A DNA stretch of 64,000 bases, taken from contig OU015665.1 of NCBI GenBank assembly GCA_907165275.2, positions 8,308,001 to 8,372,000 of the forward strand. The letters are read 5' to 3'. Of this stretch, positions 32,278-44,200 are shown piece by piece (position 1 is the first letter of the stretch; each line of letters opens with the position of its first letter). Made by a program: the position numbers and the translations under genes. This stretch comes from Zygaena filipendulae (lineage: Eukaryota > Arthropoda > Insecta > Lepidoptera > Zygaenidae). The notes under the pieces were generated by a model, which was not told the origin of the DNA, ran no database searches, and saw only the letters and a program-made list of their open reading frames with translations.

Positions 32278-35200
32278 CTACCAAAACGGACACCAGCCGA
32301 CGTAGCACTGGCAAAGGTTCTCGTTGCTGGTCGCCTGCTGGATGAGCAGGTCGACCTGTTTGCGCACGGTGACCGTCTCGTCGATGTGCGGGAAGTCCCG
32401 GCCGGTGAGCTTGTCGCGCACGCGGTTGACGATGGCGAGCGCGCGCTTGTTGAGCGTGGTGTCCGGCGGGTGGTCGAGCGAGTCGCCGGCGGCGTCGGCG
32501 CGCGCGCCCGCCGGCGGCGCGGCGGCGCTGCCCTTGGCCACCGCGCCCGCGCCCGCGCCCGCTCCCGCTCCCGCTCCCGCTCCCGCGCCCGCGCCCGCGC
32601 CGTCCGCGTCGCGCGAACGCTTGCCGGCATCGATCAGCCGCCAGTTGAGCAGCGGGTCGTACACGAACGCCTCCAGCACCGCCATCACGCTGTCCTTGTG
32701 CCGGTGCAGCACGTGCATCACCGACTCGCACGTGCACCGGTACGTGCCCTCGATGCCGGTCACCTGCCGGTTTGGATGCGAAACTCATTTGGGCGCCACT
32801 ACAGTGAGTCGAAGTCGAGTCGAATTCGAGATTCGAGTGGAATTTGGACAAAATGCAAAATAGGCATGGGATCGTCCATTAATTGCGTGATGTTTTTTTA
32901 GCAACTTTCATGGTGATATGTGGTGAGGATTAAGACCTAACCCCCCCCCCCCCACACACACAAAAAAATGACGTGTTTTTTTTAATATAAAGTATATTGA
33001 AATTTTCAGAATAATCTCAGGTATAATCTGATTGTGATATTTCATTCTACCCCTCCCCTCTCCTTGTGATCTTTCCTGATTTTTGCCGAACTCTTCCCCC
33101 CCTTTTAAACCTCACGTGATTAATGGATATATAATGCTTGATTTGAAAAGTTCTGAATTAGAATGTGGATGTCGGAATGCTAATAATATAGTTCAAGCAG
33201 TTGTAAGCAGTAGGTATTATTTGTTGACTAGTGAGGAGTGACTGCTCAAGGAAGGGTTGCAGTCAATTTCTCCAGTCAAAGAGGTTCTGCTTCAGCCCTA
33301 TGGAAACATATACATACTAGATTTATTTTACATTTACCTCCATAGCGTTGATCAACATCCTGGTGAGTCTGAATGGTATCTTCTCCGGGAACTTGTCCCT
33401 CGTCACCGCCACTTCGAAGCAGTCGCCGAAGTCGATGTGCAGGAACTTGCCGGAGACCCTGTCGAGCATGATGTTGGAGGGGTGCCGGTCGCCCAGGCCG
33501 AGGATGTACCCCACCATGCTCATGACGGCCAGCGAGCGCGTGTAGTTGGTGCGCCGCTCGAACCACACCTCCGACGACGGACTCTTCAGCCACAGCAGCT
33601 TCGCCAGGTCGTCGCCCGCCGTGTGCTCAAGGGCGTGCTCGAATACTTCCACCTGTATACGCATTATCATTAGTTATGGATTCAAACGTAAACTTGAACA
33701 CTATTCGAACGTAATAGTGAATACCAATTTGTAAAAATTCAGTGATATAACGACCCGTGGACCCCCCAGCTAGATCCCCTGGTGGATGGACCCCCTCGAC
33801 AGAAAAGCGCACTCCACAAAACGTTCAAATTCAGAGATAAAAAACTAAAACATATAAAAAGTAAATACAGAGTAAAAGGCGGCCTTATTGCTAGAGGCAA
33901 CCTTCATAAGTACATATGTATGTATAACCAGTGCACATTGTAGCGTTTAAACCTTTTTTAAAATTAATTCTTTTTAATCGACTTCTTTTAATATAATTTG
34001 GGATTTTAGAGAAGAGACAGATTAAAGAAAAAACTGGATTCTGCAATGAGGAGACTTATAGTACGGACCGCCAAGAGGGGATTTGTGGATTAGCTAAAGC
34101 GCGTCAGATGAACATAAGGGGGGTACCTTGCACCATGTTGAGTACCTCCACCAAATATAGGCCCTCTACACTGGTGGGTGCGTCTAGAATAACCGATCAG
34201 ATTAGTAAAAAAAAATCGATAACTCGAAATACTCGAGCGCGTCAGATTAAGATATGGTGGGTTAATTACATAGTGAGAAGTATGTATATGAATAATCTGA
34301 CCATTTGAACGTGACGTAAAGGAGTTAGAGGATCACAAACTTGCAAAAAAAAAACGCAACTTCGACATTCTCGAGCGCAGTTGATTTGTTTTTTATTTTA
34401 AAGTAAATAACTCAAGGATAGCGGGAAAAATATAATCTGCCGATTTTCATAAGCCGAAGAAACAAAAATCGTCTTCGAATCGAACGAGCAGCTGCAGTGA
34501 AACATGTACCTATTCATATCTCTGTCTTTCTTTCCCTTTTACTTTTTCTCTATCTCTCACTCTCTCGCACCGTCCTCACACTACTTTCCGTCGCCATAAC
34601 GTCATCACAGTATACCACGGCGCTAAACGTGTCGAATTATAACTTTTTTTGGTCGGTTAAAATACATATTAAAATAAGTTAAGGTAAGTATTACATCAAA
34701 CTATAGGTTCACCTTTCACTTTAATGTAATTATATATATATTATATAATAAAGCTCATCACAAAACAACGCGTTCATGTATGTAAAACGCTCTGGCTTGT
34801 TTGTGCTTTAAAGTTAGTTTTGTGAATAATATTTTGTGAGCTTTTACATATTTCATAGAAATATAAAGTGTGTTTTTTGTGAACAAGAAATAGCTCATAA
34901 AGTTATTAAACTTACATCAGAAATAAAAAAAAATTAAAAATAAATCATAATTTTTGTTTCTAGCAGTCAGATTAATAATATCCCTCAAAATTATTGTCAG
35001 ATTTTAAGCCAACATAACTTGGACTGCAAGCTGAACCTTCTGTAAAATAATCTGACACGCTCGAGTATTTCAAAATTGAGATTTTTTTTTGCATTTTCAA
35101 AAATTCGCTACTACCTTGCGTCACCTCCAAATCGGCAGATTTTCGAAGGGGTGCATTTTTAAGGCTCACTTAACATCCCCTTTGAATATCTGACGCGCTC

Positions 35201-38200
35201 GAGTAAATGTTTTTTTTTTTCATTTTCTCCCCTTCCGGATGGCCACCCCCACCACGCAAATGGGCAGATGAATATATTTTCGATATCAGAGACACCTTGG
35301 AGTATCTAAACTACAATATCTGACGCGCTCGAGTATTTTCATTTTACTATTTTTTTTTACATTTTTGAAAGCCTGTAGAAGCTAAACCCACCGGTGAATA
35401 AAAAAATATCATATAACCTTATTTTGTTTATATCTCCTAATCTTCAAAACCCAATAGGTCCCAACGACGCTCGAGTGTCTCCCGAATTAGCATCGGTATC
35501 TCCCGTACTATTAGTAAATTGTTATCGATCAAAGAAAGACGATGGTCCGACACGAACAGGATTAACCATGGAACGTGTCTAACAGTAGACAAGGTAATGC
35601 TGTAATGGATATCACTTAGTCTGACCTTCTGCATCAACGTCAACTTCTCCAAATCGGACGCCATCCTCTGCATGATTCTGTGCTCGATGTTGAGCAGGCA
35701 CTTCCTCTTGTCCCTGTAGTCCTTGATGAGCGAGTGCAGCGTGTCGCAGTGGGGCACCCAGCCGATGAGGCCCGAGTTGGTGGACAGCGGGATGACGGCG
35801 TAGCGCTGGATGGCGAGGTCGCGCCGGAACGTGTCCGGGTCGCCCTGCAGCAGCGTGTTGACGAGCCCGAACAGCTGCATCACGCGCTCGTCCTGGCGCA
35901 GGTCCTCGTGCCCCTTCAGCAGGAACATGTAGTCCTTGCCGTTGGAGCCTCGGATGCACAGCCGCCGCGGACGCTGCTTCGATGATATCACCTGGTGCGG
36001 TCCAAAATTGTTATGTCTTTGCGATTACGCAAAATATTATTTGGTATCAATTGTACAATTATTTATATTATGTACTTGCATTAACTTCAAGGTTCCCGCG
36101 GGAATTTCGGATTAAAATTAACTCTCTGTTCCTTTCTGTATTTGTGACATCGTGTATGCAAAATTGCATGATGATCGGTTGAGTGGTGAAGGCGTGAAAG
36201 TGTACCTAACAAACAAATGAACTCACATTCGCATTTATGATATTAAGTTAGGACGATATTCTTACATGCAAGCTGCCCTGTATGTTCGCGATGCGGATGA
36301 GGTCCTGGTCGGGCGCGTACGAGCCGGGCACCGCCAGCTCGAGGTCGCGGCACGCCAGCAGGCGCGGGCTCACCGACTGCAGCTCAAGCAGCGTCAGCTG
36401 GTTGATCTGCCGGCTGATGCGCCGAAACACGTGGTAGTACAGGTCCCACGCCTGGTTCAGGTCGCGCACCGAGCCCGACTCCTGGCGACACACACGCCAC
36501 ACTACAGCCCCCGCACTATGAATAACGAGCAGCGAGCGGCTCGAGGTCCCGTGCTATGCGACACTTTTCAAAATAAAAAATTAGCAAACGAACAACAGGG
36601 ATGAAATAAGTAAACGAAGTAAAAAGAGGATTATTCACCTTGTACCTGTTGCACCACTCCTGCGCTTCGTTCAGGTCCCTGCCGTAGGCATTGGTGAAGG
36701 AGATCTCTTTGAGCGTCTGCGGGCCCTGGTCGAGCAGCGCGTGCAGCGGCTCCAGCGTCTTGAGCATGGCCTTCACGTCGCGCTCGCTGAAGTAGAGTCG
36801 CGACGCCTCCTCCAGTGCCTCGTGCCACTGCTCGTGCCACAGGATGGCGACGCGGATCAACTCCTCGGATATCATAGCCGCCTGGTTCACCAGGTTCGCC
36901 GAGTGGCTGCACATCGACTTCAGTATTTGGTTGGCGGCGTTCTTGCGCGCCAAAAACAACGACTTGGACGCCACCGTTAACGGGTAGACGAGCGCTTGCG
37001 GGTGCGACTTGCCGATGTCGATCAGAAGCGAATGGATCAACTTGCCGACCAGCGCGCGCGGTGTGTCTATCCTGGCGATCAGCTGCGGGATCACCTGGAG
37101 CCACACGTCGATCTCGATGGTGGTGATGCCGTCGACGAGGGCCTCGTGCACGGAGGGATGGTGGCCGTAATCGAACCACAGTGTCAATAAACGCAAAGTA
37201 TCCTGAAGTGAACTACCATGAGAGAGGTTGATCGACTTGAAGAAGCCATCGACCGCTGGCACGGTATGATCGTTGATGAGTTGGGAGATCGGTTTCCTTT
37301 CGAATATTGGATCTACGTTGGTACCGTTCGCTTCTTTGTGTTTATAGAAAAGGACGGTCTCGAAGTTCATGTACGCCCACGCGTGCCACGCCTTGTACCA
37401 GTCCGGCGACAGGTGGGTCGCGAGCAAATAGTTGCGCAGTATTTCCGGAATGGACAACTCATTGATGCCGAGTAGAGCTTCACACCAAGATCCTAACTTT
37501 AAGTGGCACCGCGCTAACAATCTGCAATGCTCCATATCTCCGGGTTCGGTTGAGTCCACATACCTCTGCAGCTGATCGAACGCAAGCTCCTTGTCGTCGG
37601 CCACCCACAGGTGCTTGGCGTAGGCGAGGGTGAGCCGCGGCTCGTGCGTGGGCAGCGGCAGCGCGCGGTCCTCGCTGGGGTCGCTGCCGAGTAGCATGAC
37701 CAGCGTGCGGTGCGCCTGCCCGGGGGCGCCGCTCTTCCGGCATAGCGACGCGAACTTCAGCCACGTGGTCATGTCCTCCTGCGGCGTCAGCACCAAGCCG
37801 CGCACCTGCAGGATCTTGCGCCAGTCCTCGACCACGCGCTGCCCTCCCCGTAGCCGGATCCACCAAGCTTGGCGGATCGACTCCCTTCTCTCGCTCACCA
37901 ACCTGTAAGTGATCACCTCCTCCAGTTCTGCCAGCAGCTGGGCGTTGACCAGAGCGCCGTACGCCCGCTGATAGTTCTCGCCCGCCACCGCCGTCAGCTC
38001 CGAGTCCAACAGAGTTCGCGCCCGATCGATGTACAGCTTGGATACATCGAAATCACCTCTGCGAATGGCGAGAACGGCCCTGAAGAACGCGCCGTCCTGC
38101 GTATTCTCCGGCAGGACGGTGACGTATTTCGACATGGAATCCCACTCTTTTTGCCCCCACGCGGCCGCGGCGCCCAGCCTCGCCGTCTTCAGCCGTTCGT

Positions 38201-41200
38201 CTTCGTTCATCACCGGCCAGCGGCACGACACCGAGTCCAGCAGCCTGTCCCACTCTCCTAAAGCTTCCCAGCACCGCAGCTGGCCGACATAAGCCTCCAT
38301 GTCGTGCTCGTCCTCGTACAACTGATCGCCGTACAGGTTGAGCGCTTTCTCCCAGCTGTGCAACTTCTCGTACCACCTTATTTGGACCTGTAAGCTGGTG
38401 TCGCCGGCTGCGCGCTGGGCCATGACTCGCTCTAGAAGCCCTTGGGCGGCTTCCTTTTGCTGCAACTTATTATTGATGTGGATCAAAGCTTCTACCACCT
38501 GCGAAGTGGCTCCTTTGCGGAATTCCGCTTCCTGAGAAAAAGAGAAGGAGAAATTCACCCCCGAGAACTACTTTGAAGTATACTAGCATGGATATACACT
38601 GTGTAAGTATGTAGTGGTGGAGGCGGGGTAGGGCGGGGTGGGGCTATAACATTATAGAGGTAAGGTTTGTGAGTTTGTGACGTTGTAGGGGTAATCTTTG
38701 GATCTACTGAACCGATTTTGAAAATTCTTTCACTTATAGGAAGCTACAGAAGTCCTGAGTGACGGAGGGTACTTTTTATCGCAAAATTCCCACGGGAACT
38801 CCTAAATTACGGCGGGTAAAACCGCGGGGGAAGGTTAGTATTATATAACCCTAAAACTGCCAACGTGCTACTAGGTAGTTTTTTGCGCAGCTTCTTGTCT
38901 TCAGCCATATAGCACTAGGAAGCTGTGAAGGTCGGATATTTAATGAGTGCTGTCACAATAATCGTGATTTTATTGACATCGAAGAGAGCCCCGTTACTTA
39001 TTTATTTATTCTTTATTGCACAACTATAAAGGTACAAATGGCGAACCCAATGCTATGCGGCATTCCCTACCAGTAAACCACCACCTAGCGCACCTTGTAG
39101 TGCAGCGCCTTGGCGTAGGCGCGGCACTGCATCGCGCGCTTGCCGAGCAGCGGCTGCGGCACGGGCAGCGCGCGCTCGCCGGCCACGTCGCAGCGCTCCA
39201 TGAACTCGGCGAGGCTGAGCACGGTGTGCGCCAGCTCGGGCGCGTCGGGCGCCGTGAGCGCGTGCCGCAGCGCCAGCGCCAGCTCGCCGCGCGCGCCCGC
39301 CTCCAGCTCCGTCCAGCACGACACGAACGCCGCGTTGAACAGGTCGCGCAGCACTTGCGAGTAGTTGTGCGCGAGCGCCAGGCACGCCCTGCCACCGTAC
39401 GCCGTCGGCACACGCCATAACAACATTAGCCGAACTGTGTATAGTTACTATGCGCAACGGCAACGAGCAACAAATTCGCAACAACGTTCGGATATACCTT
39501 TAATTAGTATGTATATTATAGATTTAAAACACATGACCGAAAAGCGCCAGTTTAAATTTTTCGACCATAATTCATATTGTAACTAACAACGACCAGCTTC
39601 ATCCCGGACGTACGTTATATTCGGAAAAAATTAATTCGGACAAAACGAAAAGTGAAAAACTTTAGAATTCCGCGCGCCAATAGCTATTACTTTTTAGCTC
39701 GCAAGAGCGGGCAGGCAAAGGGACTAAGCCGTATACAGCCTTGTCTATTGCAACTCATTTCCTTTTTACCATATTTGAAGTAAAATTACATTTTTTATAC
39801 AGAATTTAATGTAGAATTTAAATATTTTATGTTTTAAAATTTTTTTATGACATAATCTTTGGTAAAAGTGCAATTTCAATTAAAAAATTGCATTTTGTGC
39901 AGTAGCTGTAACGGAACGAATTCAATCTATTTTGACGTTTGTTGAGTCGGTCTCAAATGAGATGGTGAATGACAATCCCAAATGAGACCGCCCCAAGATA
40001 GCTTTATTAATTAGCACATGTTCTCACGTCTCAAGACGGTATCAAGTAGTCATGTTATTGAGTTTGTACTTGAGAACTGACTATTAATACGGGCCTAAAT
40101 CAGCTTTCGGATAATCGAGGTTCTAACTTCTACTGTATCGATAACATATAACACTACGCGCTCTCCCGAAAGATAGCGTTACTTTAGATACATGAATGAG
40201 GCTTATGTATTTTTTACTAGTTGTATTTTCCTATGTAATATTATGTAAACACCTATTTAATTTCCTCTCTCTTATAATCTGTCCACTCAAAGGTTGCCTG
40301 GGAGAGATCACTTTAAGCGATAAGGCCGCCTTTTGTATACCTTTAAGTTAAATTTAAGAAAATTTGTAAACACTTTTTTTTGGTGTACAATAAAGTGTTG
40401 TCTATCTATCTATTTTATCTGGTGAAGATCAATCTAACGTAAAAAAGATTTTGTGTAAATTAGTTGCAATATAACGATGATAGTTGGAAGTGTCGGAAAA
40501 GTCCTTTGTTACGCTTTCACGAGTTAACGACTCAACCGATCACCACGAAATTCTGCTTTGTAAGAGGGTACAGAGAAGGATATAGGTTACTTTTTATCCC
40601 GGAATTTTCGCTGAAACTCCGAAATTACCGAGTTTTACCGCCATTTTTGACTAAAATGAGAGTAGAGACAGCAAATTAAACATCTGCTGTCGGTGTGGCG
40701 TGTCGTGTCGTATAGACTGGCACCTACCTGAGGGCGGGGCTGTGCGACTCGGTGAGCAGGCCAATGCTGAACCGGCGCAGCCACTCGAGCCAGTCGTCCT
40801 TGGACACGCGGCTGCTGACCGTCCACGCCAGCTTCAGGTTGTGCGCGTTCACGTACAGCTTGCGGATCGACTGCGACGTGTCCACGAATATGATGTTCGA
40901 CTGCAACAGACAACGGACATACCCTCATCAATACACGACAGAAGCCACGACGGTAAATACTCAGTTTTTTTTTAAATCTCAAAAGTCAACAGGTTTCCGA
41001 GGAATACTCCAATGAACTTTAACAATTCTATCATAATCACCTTTTGTCAATTATTCAAATTCAAAAATGTGTGGTGTGGTGGTGAAAATGTTTTTTTTTT
41101 TAAATGTCCCTTAAAAGGGTGAATGTTTGTGGTCATACTGACTTATTATATTGGACGTATTTGGATGAAATTTGGCATCTATTAGAAGGAATATGTTCCG

Positions 41201-44200
41201 AACACCACCACAAGTAAATAATACTTTTATTTCGATACAAAGATTTCAAGAAGAAATCACGAAATTCACGCAACGGTTAGTCGATAGTAGGTAGGTACAT
41301 AATATAAAACTTTTTAGTATCATACCTCCTGGTTATTCCTCGGTTTGCGTCTCAAGTTTCGTAAGTATTCGTCCACTGACAGATTGGGGTCCGATTCAAT
41401 TTTCCACAACAGGAGCTCGTAAGTGGTGTGTTGGATCTTGTGTTTGCTGGTGACCTTCTGCACCAGCGGCACGAAGTCTCTGAACTTGTGTCCGCGCTGC
41501 ACCACCAGCGCGCACAGCGTGTCCATCGCGGTGGCGCGCAGGCTCGGGTGCATGTCCATGCTCCTCACCAGCGGGTGGATGATCCTCGACAGCAGGTCGT
41601 TGTAGTTGAGAGTGTCGGACAGATAGTCAACAGTCTCCATCGCAGCCTTGGCCACCGGCAGCGGACAGTCGGACGCATCGAACAACTTCACTATAGGCGG
41701 TATCACCAGGTGCATGTAATCGTTCAGATTGTCCTCGAACTTTTGCAGAGCGTAAAGCAACCTCCCCGTCACCTGTCTGTCTTTGCTGGTGTCGTGCGCG
41801 AGCACGCGGAGTGTTTGCGGCATGATCTGCGGCAGATAGTTCTTGAACTCTGAGCCGAGAGCGATCGCTATGTTCTCCACGAGCAGTATCAAGGTGAGTT
41901 GCAATGAGCTGTTGGGCAGCCAGAACTCTTTGATGAGATCGAATATTTGATCGAGATAGTTCCGTATGTGTTGTTTGACTATCGCAATCAATTTTGCCAA
42001 TTGGGTGAACAGGAATTCGCGGAAGTTATTGTTGTCGGTGGCTCGCACCACGTAGAGCAGGCTCGGCGTGACCCGCGCTATGAACGGCACGCATTTGATA
42101 CCGAGCGACTGAAAAATGAACGTGACTGCTTCCACCACGCTCTTGTGATGCTGCTGGAGTGTTTGGTCGCGCAATATCCGCATCAGAGTCGATATCACTA
42201 CCGCTGGGTAGTATTCATCGAGTACAGTCGAGCCCATGTTGACTAACATCTCACTTGTTGACAGGTCGAAATTACTCTCTTCAGCTTTGCTATCGGAGTA
42301 AGGCACTAAGCTGGAATCTGGCTCGCTGTTTATCAGTCCCCTAGTGATCTTCAACTTGTATGGGTCCAATGCGCCCAGAAGTCCGATGACGCGTATTGTT
42401 TCTTTTCTATCTCTAGACTGTTGTTCAATTTTCAAGAAATTTAATAAGATATCCATTAGATTTGGATATTCATTATATGGAGTTACCACATAGCCAGTGG
42501 CGGCAATCAGTTGACCGAAGGTCCAGAGTGCAACACTTCTTTTTTCGGTTGCACTGGCATCTGTCAACAACTCCAGAAGGATACTTAGCAAATCCGAAAG
42601 CCACCTTTTCAGTCCGACATTATCTCCGTGTACACCAGCCAAATCGCCTATTGCTCTCAGTATGCTAATAACAGCACCTGGATTTGAATCTGTTTCAGTC
42701 AACTTAGGAACAAGGACATTCAGAATGGTTTCCATGTATGGCCTAACTACTCTTGGAGCATGTACAATAAGGTTATCTAACATTCTCGCTGCGTGCTCTT
42801 TATTCCTGCTCATACCAGAATGCTCTAACTCGGTTAAGAATTGTATCAGTGTCTTTCTAAGACCAGGCATTACATATGCTGGATTAACAGAGCTAAGGCG
42901 CCCAACCGTACAAATAGCAAGCTCTCGTATTTCCAAATGTTCATCATTCATGGAAATGAAGAGAAAATTCAAATTTTCAACTTGTGCCAAGTACTTGTCG
43001 AAAGTTGAGTTGAGAGATTTTAAAACCCAGTAGCGAACTTCATATTCGGGGTCAGTTACTGCTGCTACTAACAACTTTCCAATCACTTCTGCAGCTAGTA
43101 TTGTAAGAGTATCGGATGGGGTCTTCATAGTGCTTCTTATTGCATCTGCTAATAATTTGCTAGAGGTTTTGACAGTTTCTAATCTAACTTCTTGGTGCTC
43201 ACTATAAAGGAAATGATCAGCGCAACGTCTCACAAAAGACAGCAAGCTATGGTCACCTTCGAATTGAAAATTTCCAAGAGTTCTTAAAGCCAGAATTATA
43301 TTTGGTGTATCCTGAGGTTCAATGACTACATTTAAGTTACTCATTTGCTGTTCTAAATTTCTCGGTATCCCTGGATGCAAAAATGGTTTATTCCTCAATA
43401 CCATTGAAAGCATGTTTAGTAACCCTTCAGATATTTCTTTTTTAAGAGAAGGTATGTGTGTATTTAGTTCTTTTAAACAAACTGTGAGAGCAGGACTTAG
43501 GCCTGTGGCAAACATTGGGTCTAGTAGCTCTTTAATATCACTGACTACAAAGTCTTTAACTGAACTTCCCAGCAGTGTGATACATACAAATATTGATGGG
43601 TCAACATACACTTTCTTTTTACTTTGCAAATCTCTTACAGGTAATGCTTGTTTGATAGCTTCTATAATTTTAGGCAGGTAATGTTTAATATCTTCATTCA
43701 TAGCAGCAGCCATCAGGCCAAGAGTGGTGAATGCCATATTTTTATCCTTCTCTCTGCCTTTGACCACTGACGCTAGTAAATATTTCATAGTAGAATTGAA
43801 GTGCTGGCTAATGAAATATTCTTTATTAAAGGCAGCCAGCCTGGGCAATATGACCAACAATATTTGAGGTACCCCTTGAATCTTCAGTGCACGTTGAGTC
43901 ATGATGTCTGAAATGAATTAACAGTAATTTACATATAGCACACATACACAAAATTTAATGTTAAAAAAAAGTTAAAAAAGTTTAAGTTTTAATTTATTTT
44001 ACTTACCGTGGCATATCTTCTCATAATTTTCATTGAGAAGTTGACGACATACTTCTGATTCATAAATTGGGACAGGATTTGAGACATTTTCAGCCATAAA
44101 ACCATCACATAGAAACCCTCGCTTTACTGATGGACTGTGTAGTTTATTGCTAATGAAAATAATTTCATCTGAATCTGTTATATCCTTTTGTGGATCCAAG

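Noticed and set aside
32249..32901. Open frames on both strands over the last Tor copy B exon
   Set aside because: The GC-rich exon and its hexamer repeat keep other frames open. The real frame ends in the FATC motif.
34098..35478. CRISPR-like array
   Set aside because: Eukaryotic intron; motif copies are few, about 135 bases apart and in opposing orientation, unlike CRISPR repeats.
36516..36638. Extension of Tor copy B exon 6 past 36639
   Set aside because: The open frame continues into the intron, but GTGAATAA gives a donor and the next exon joins in phase at the conserved [14 protein letters not shown] junction.
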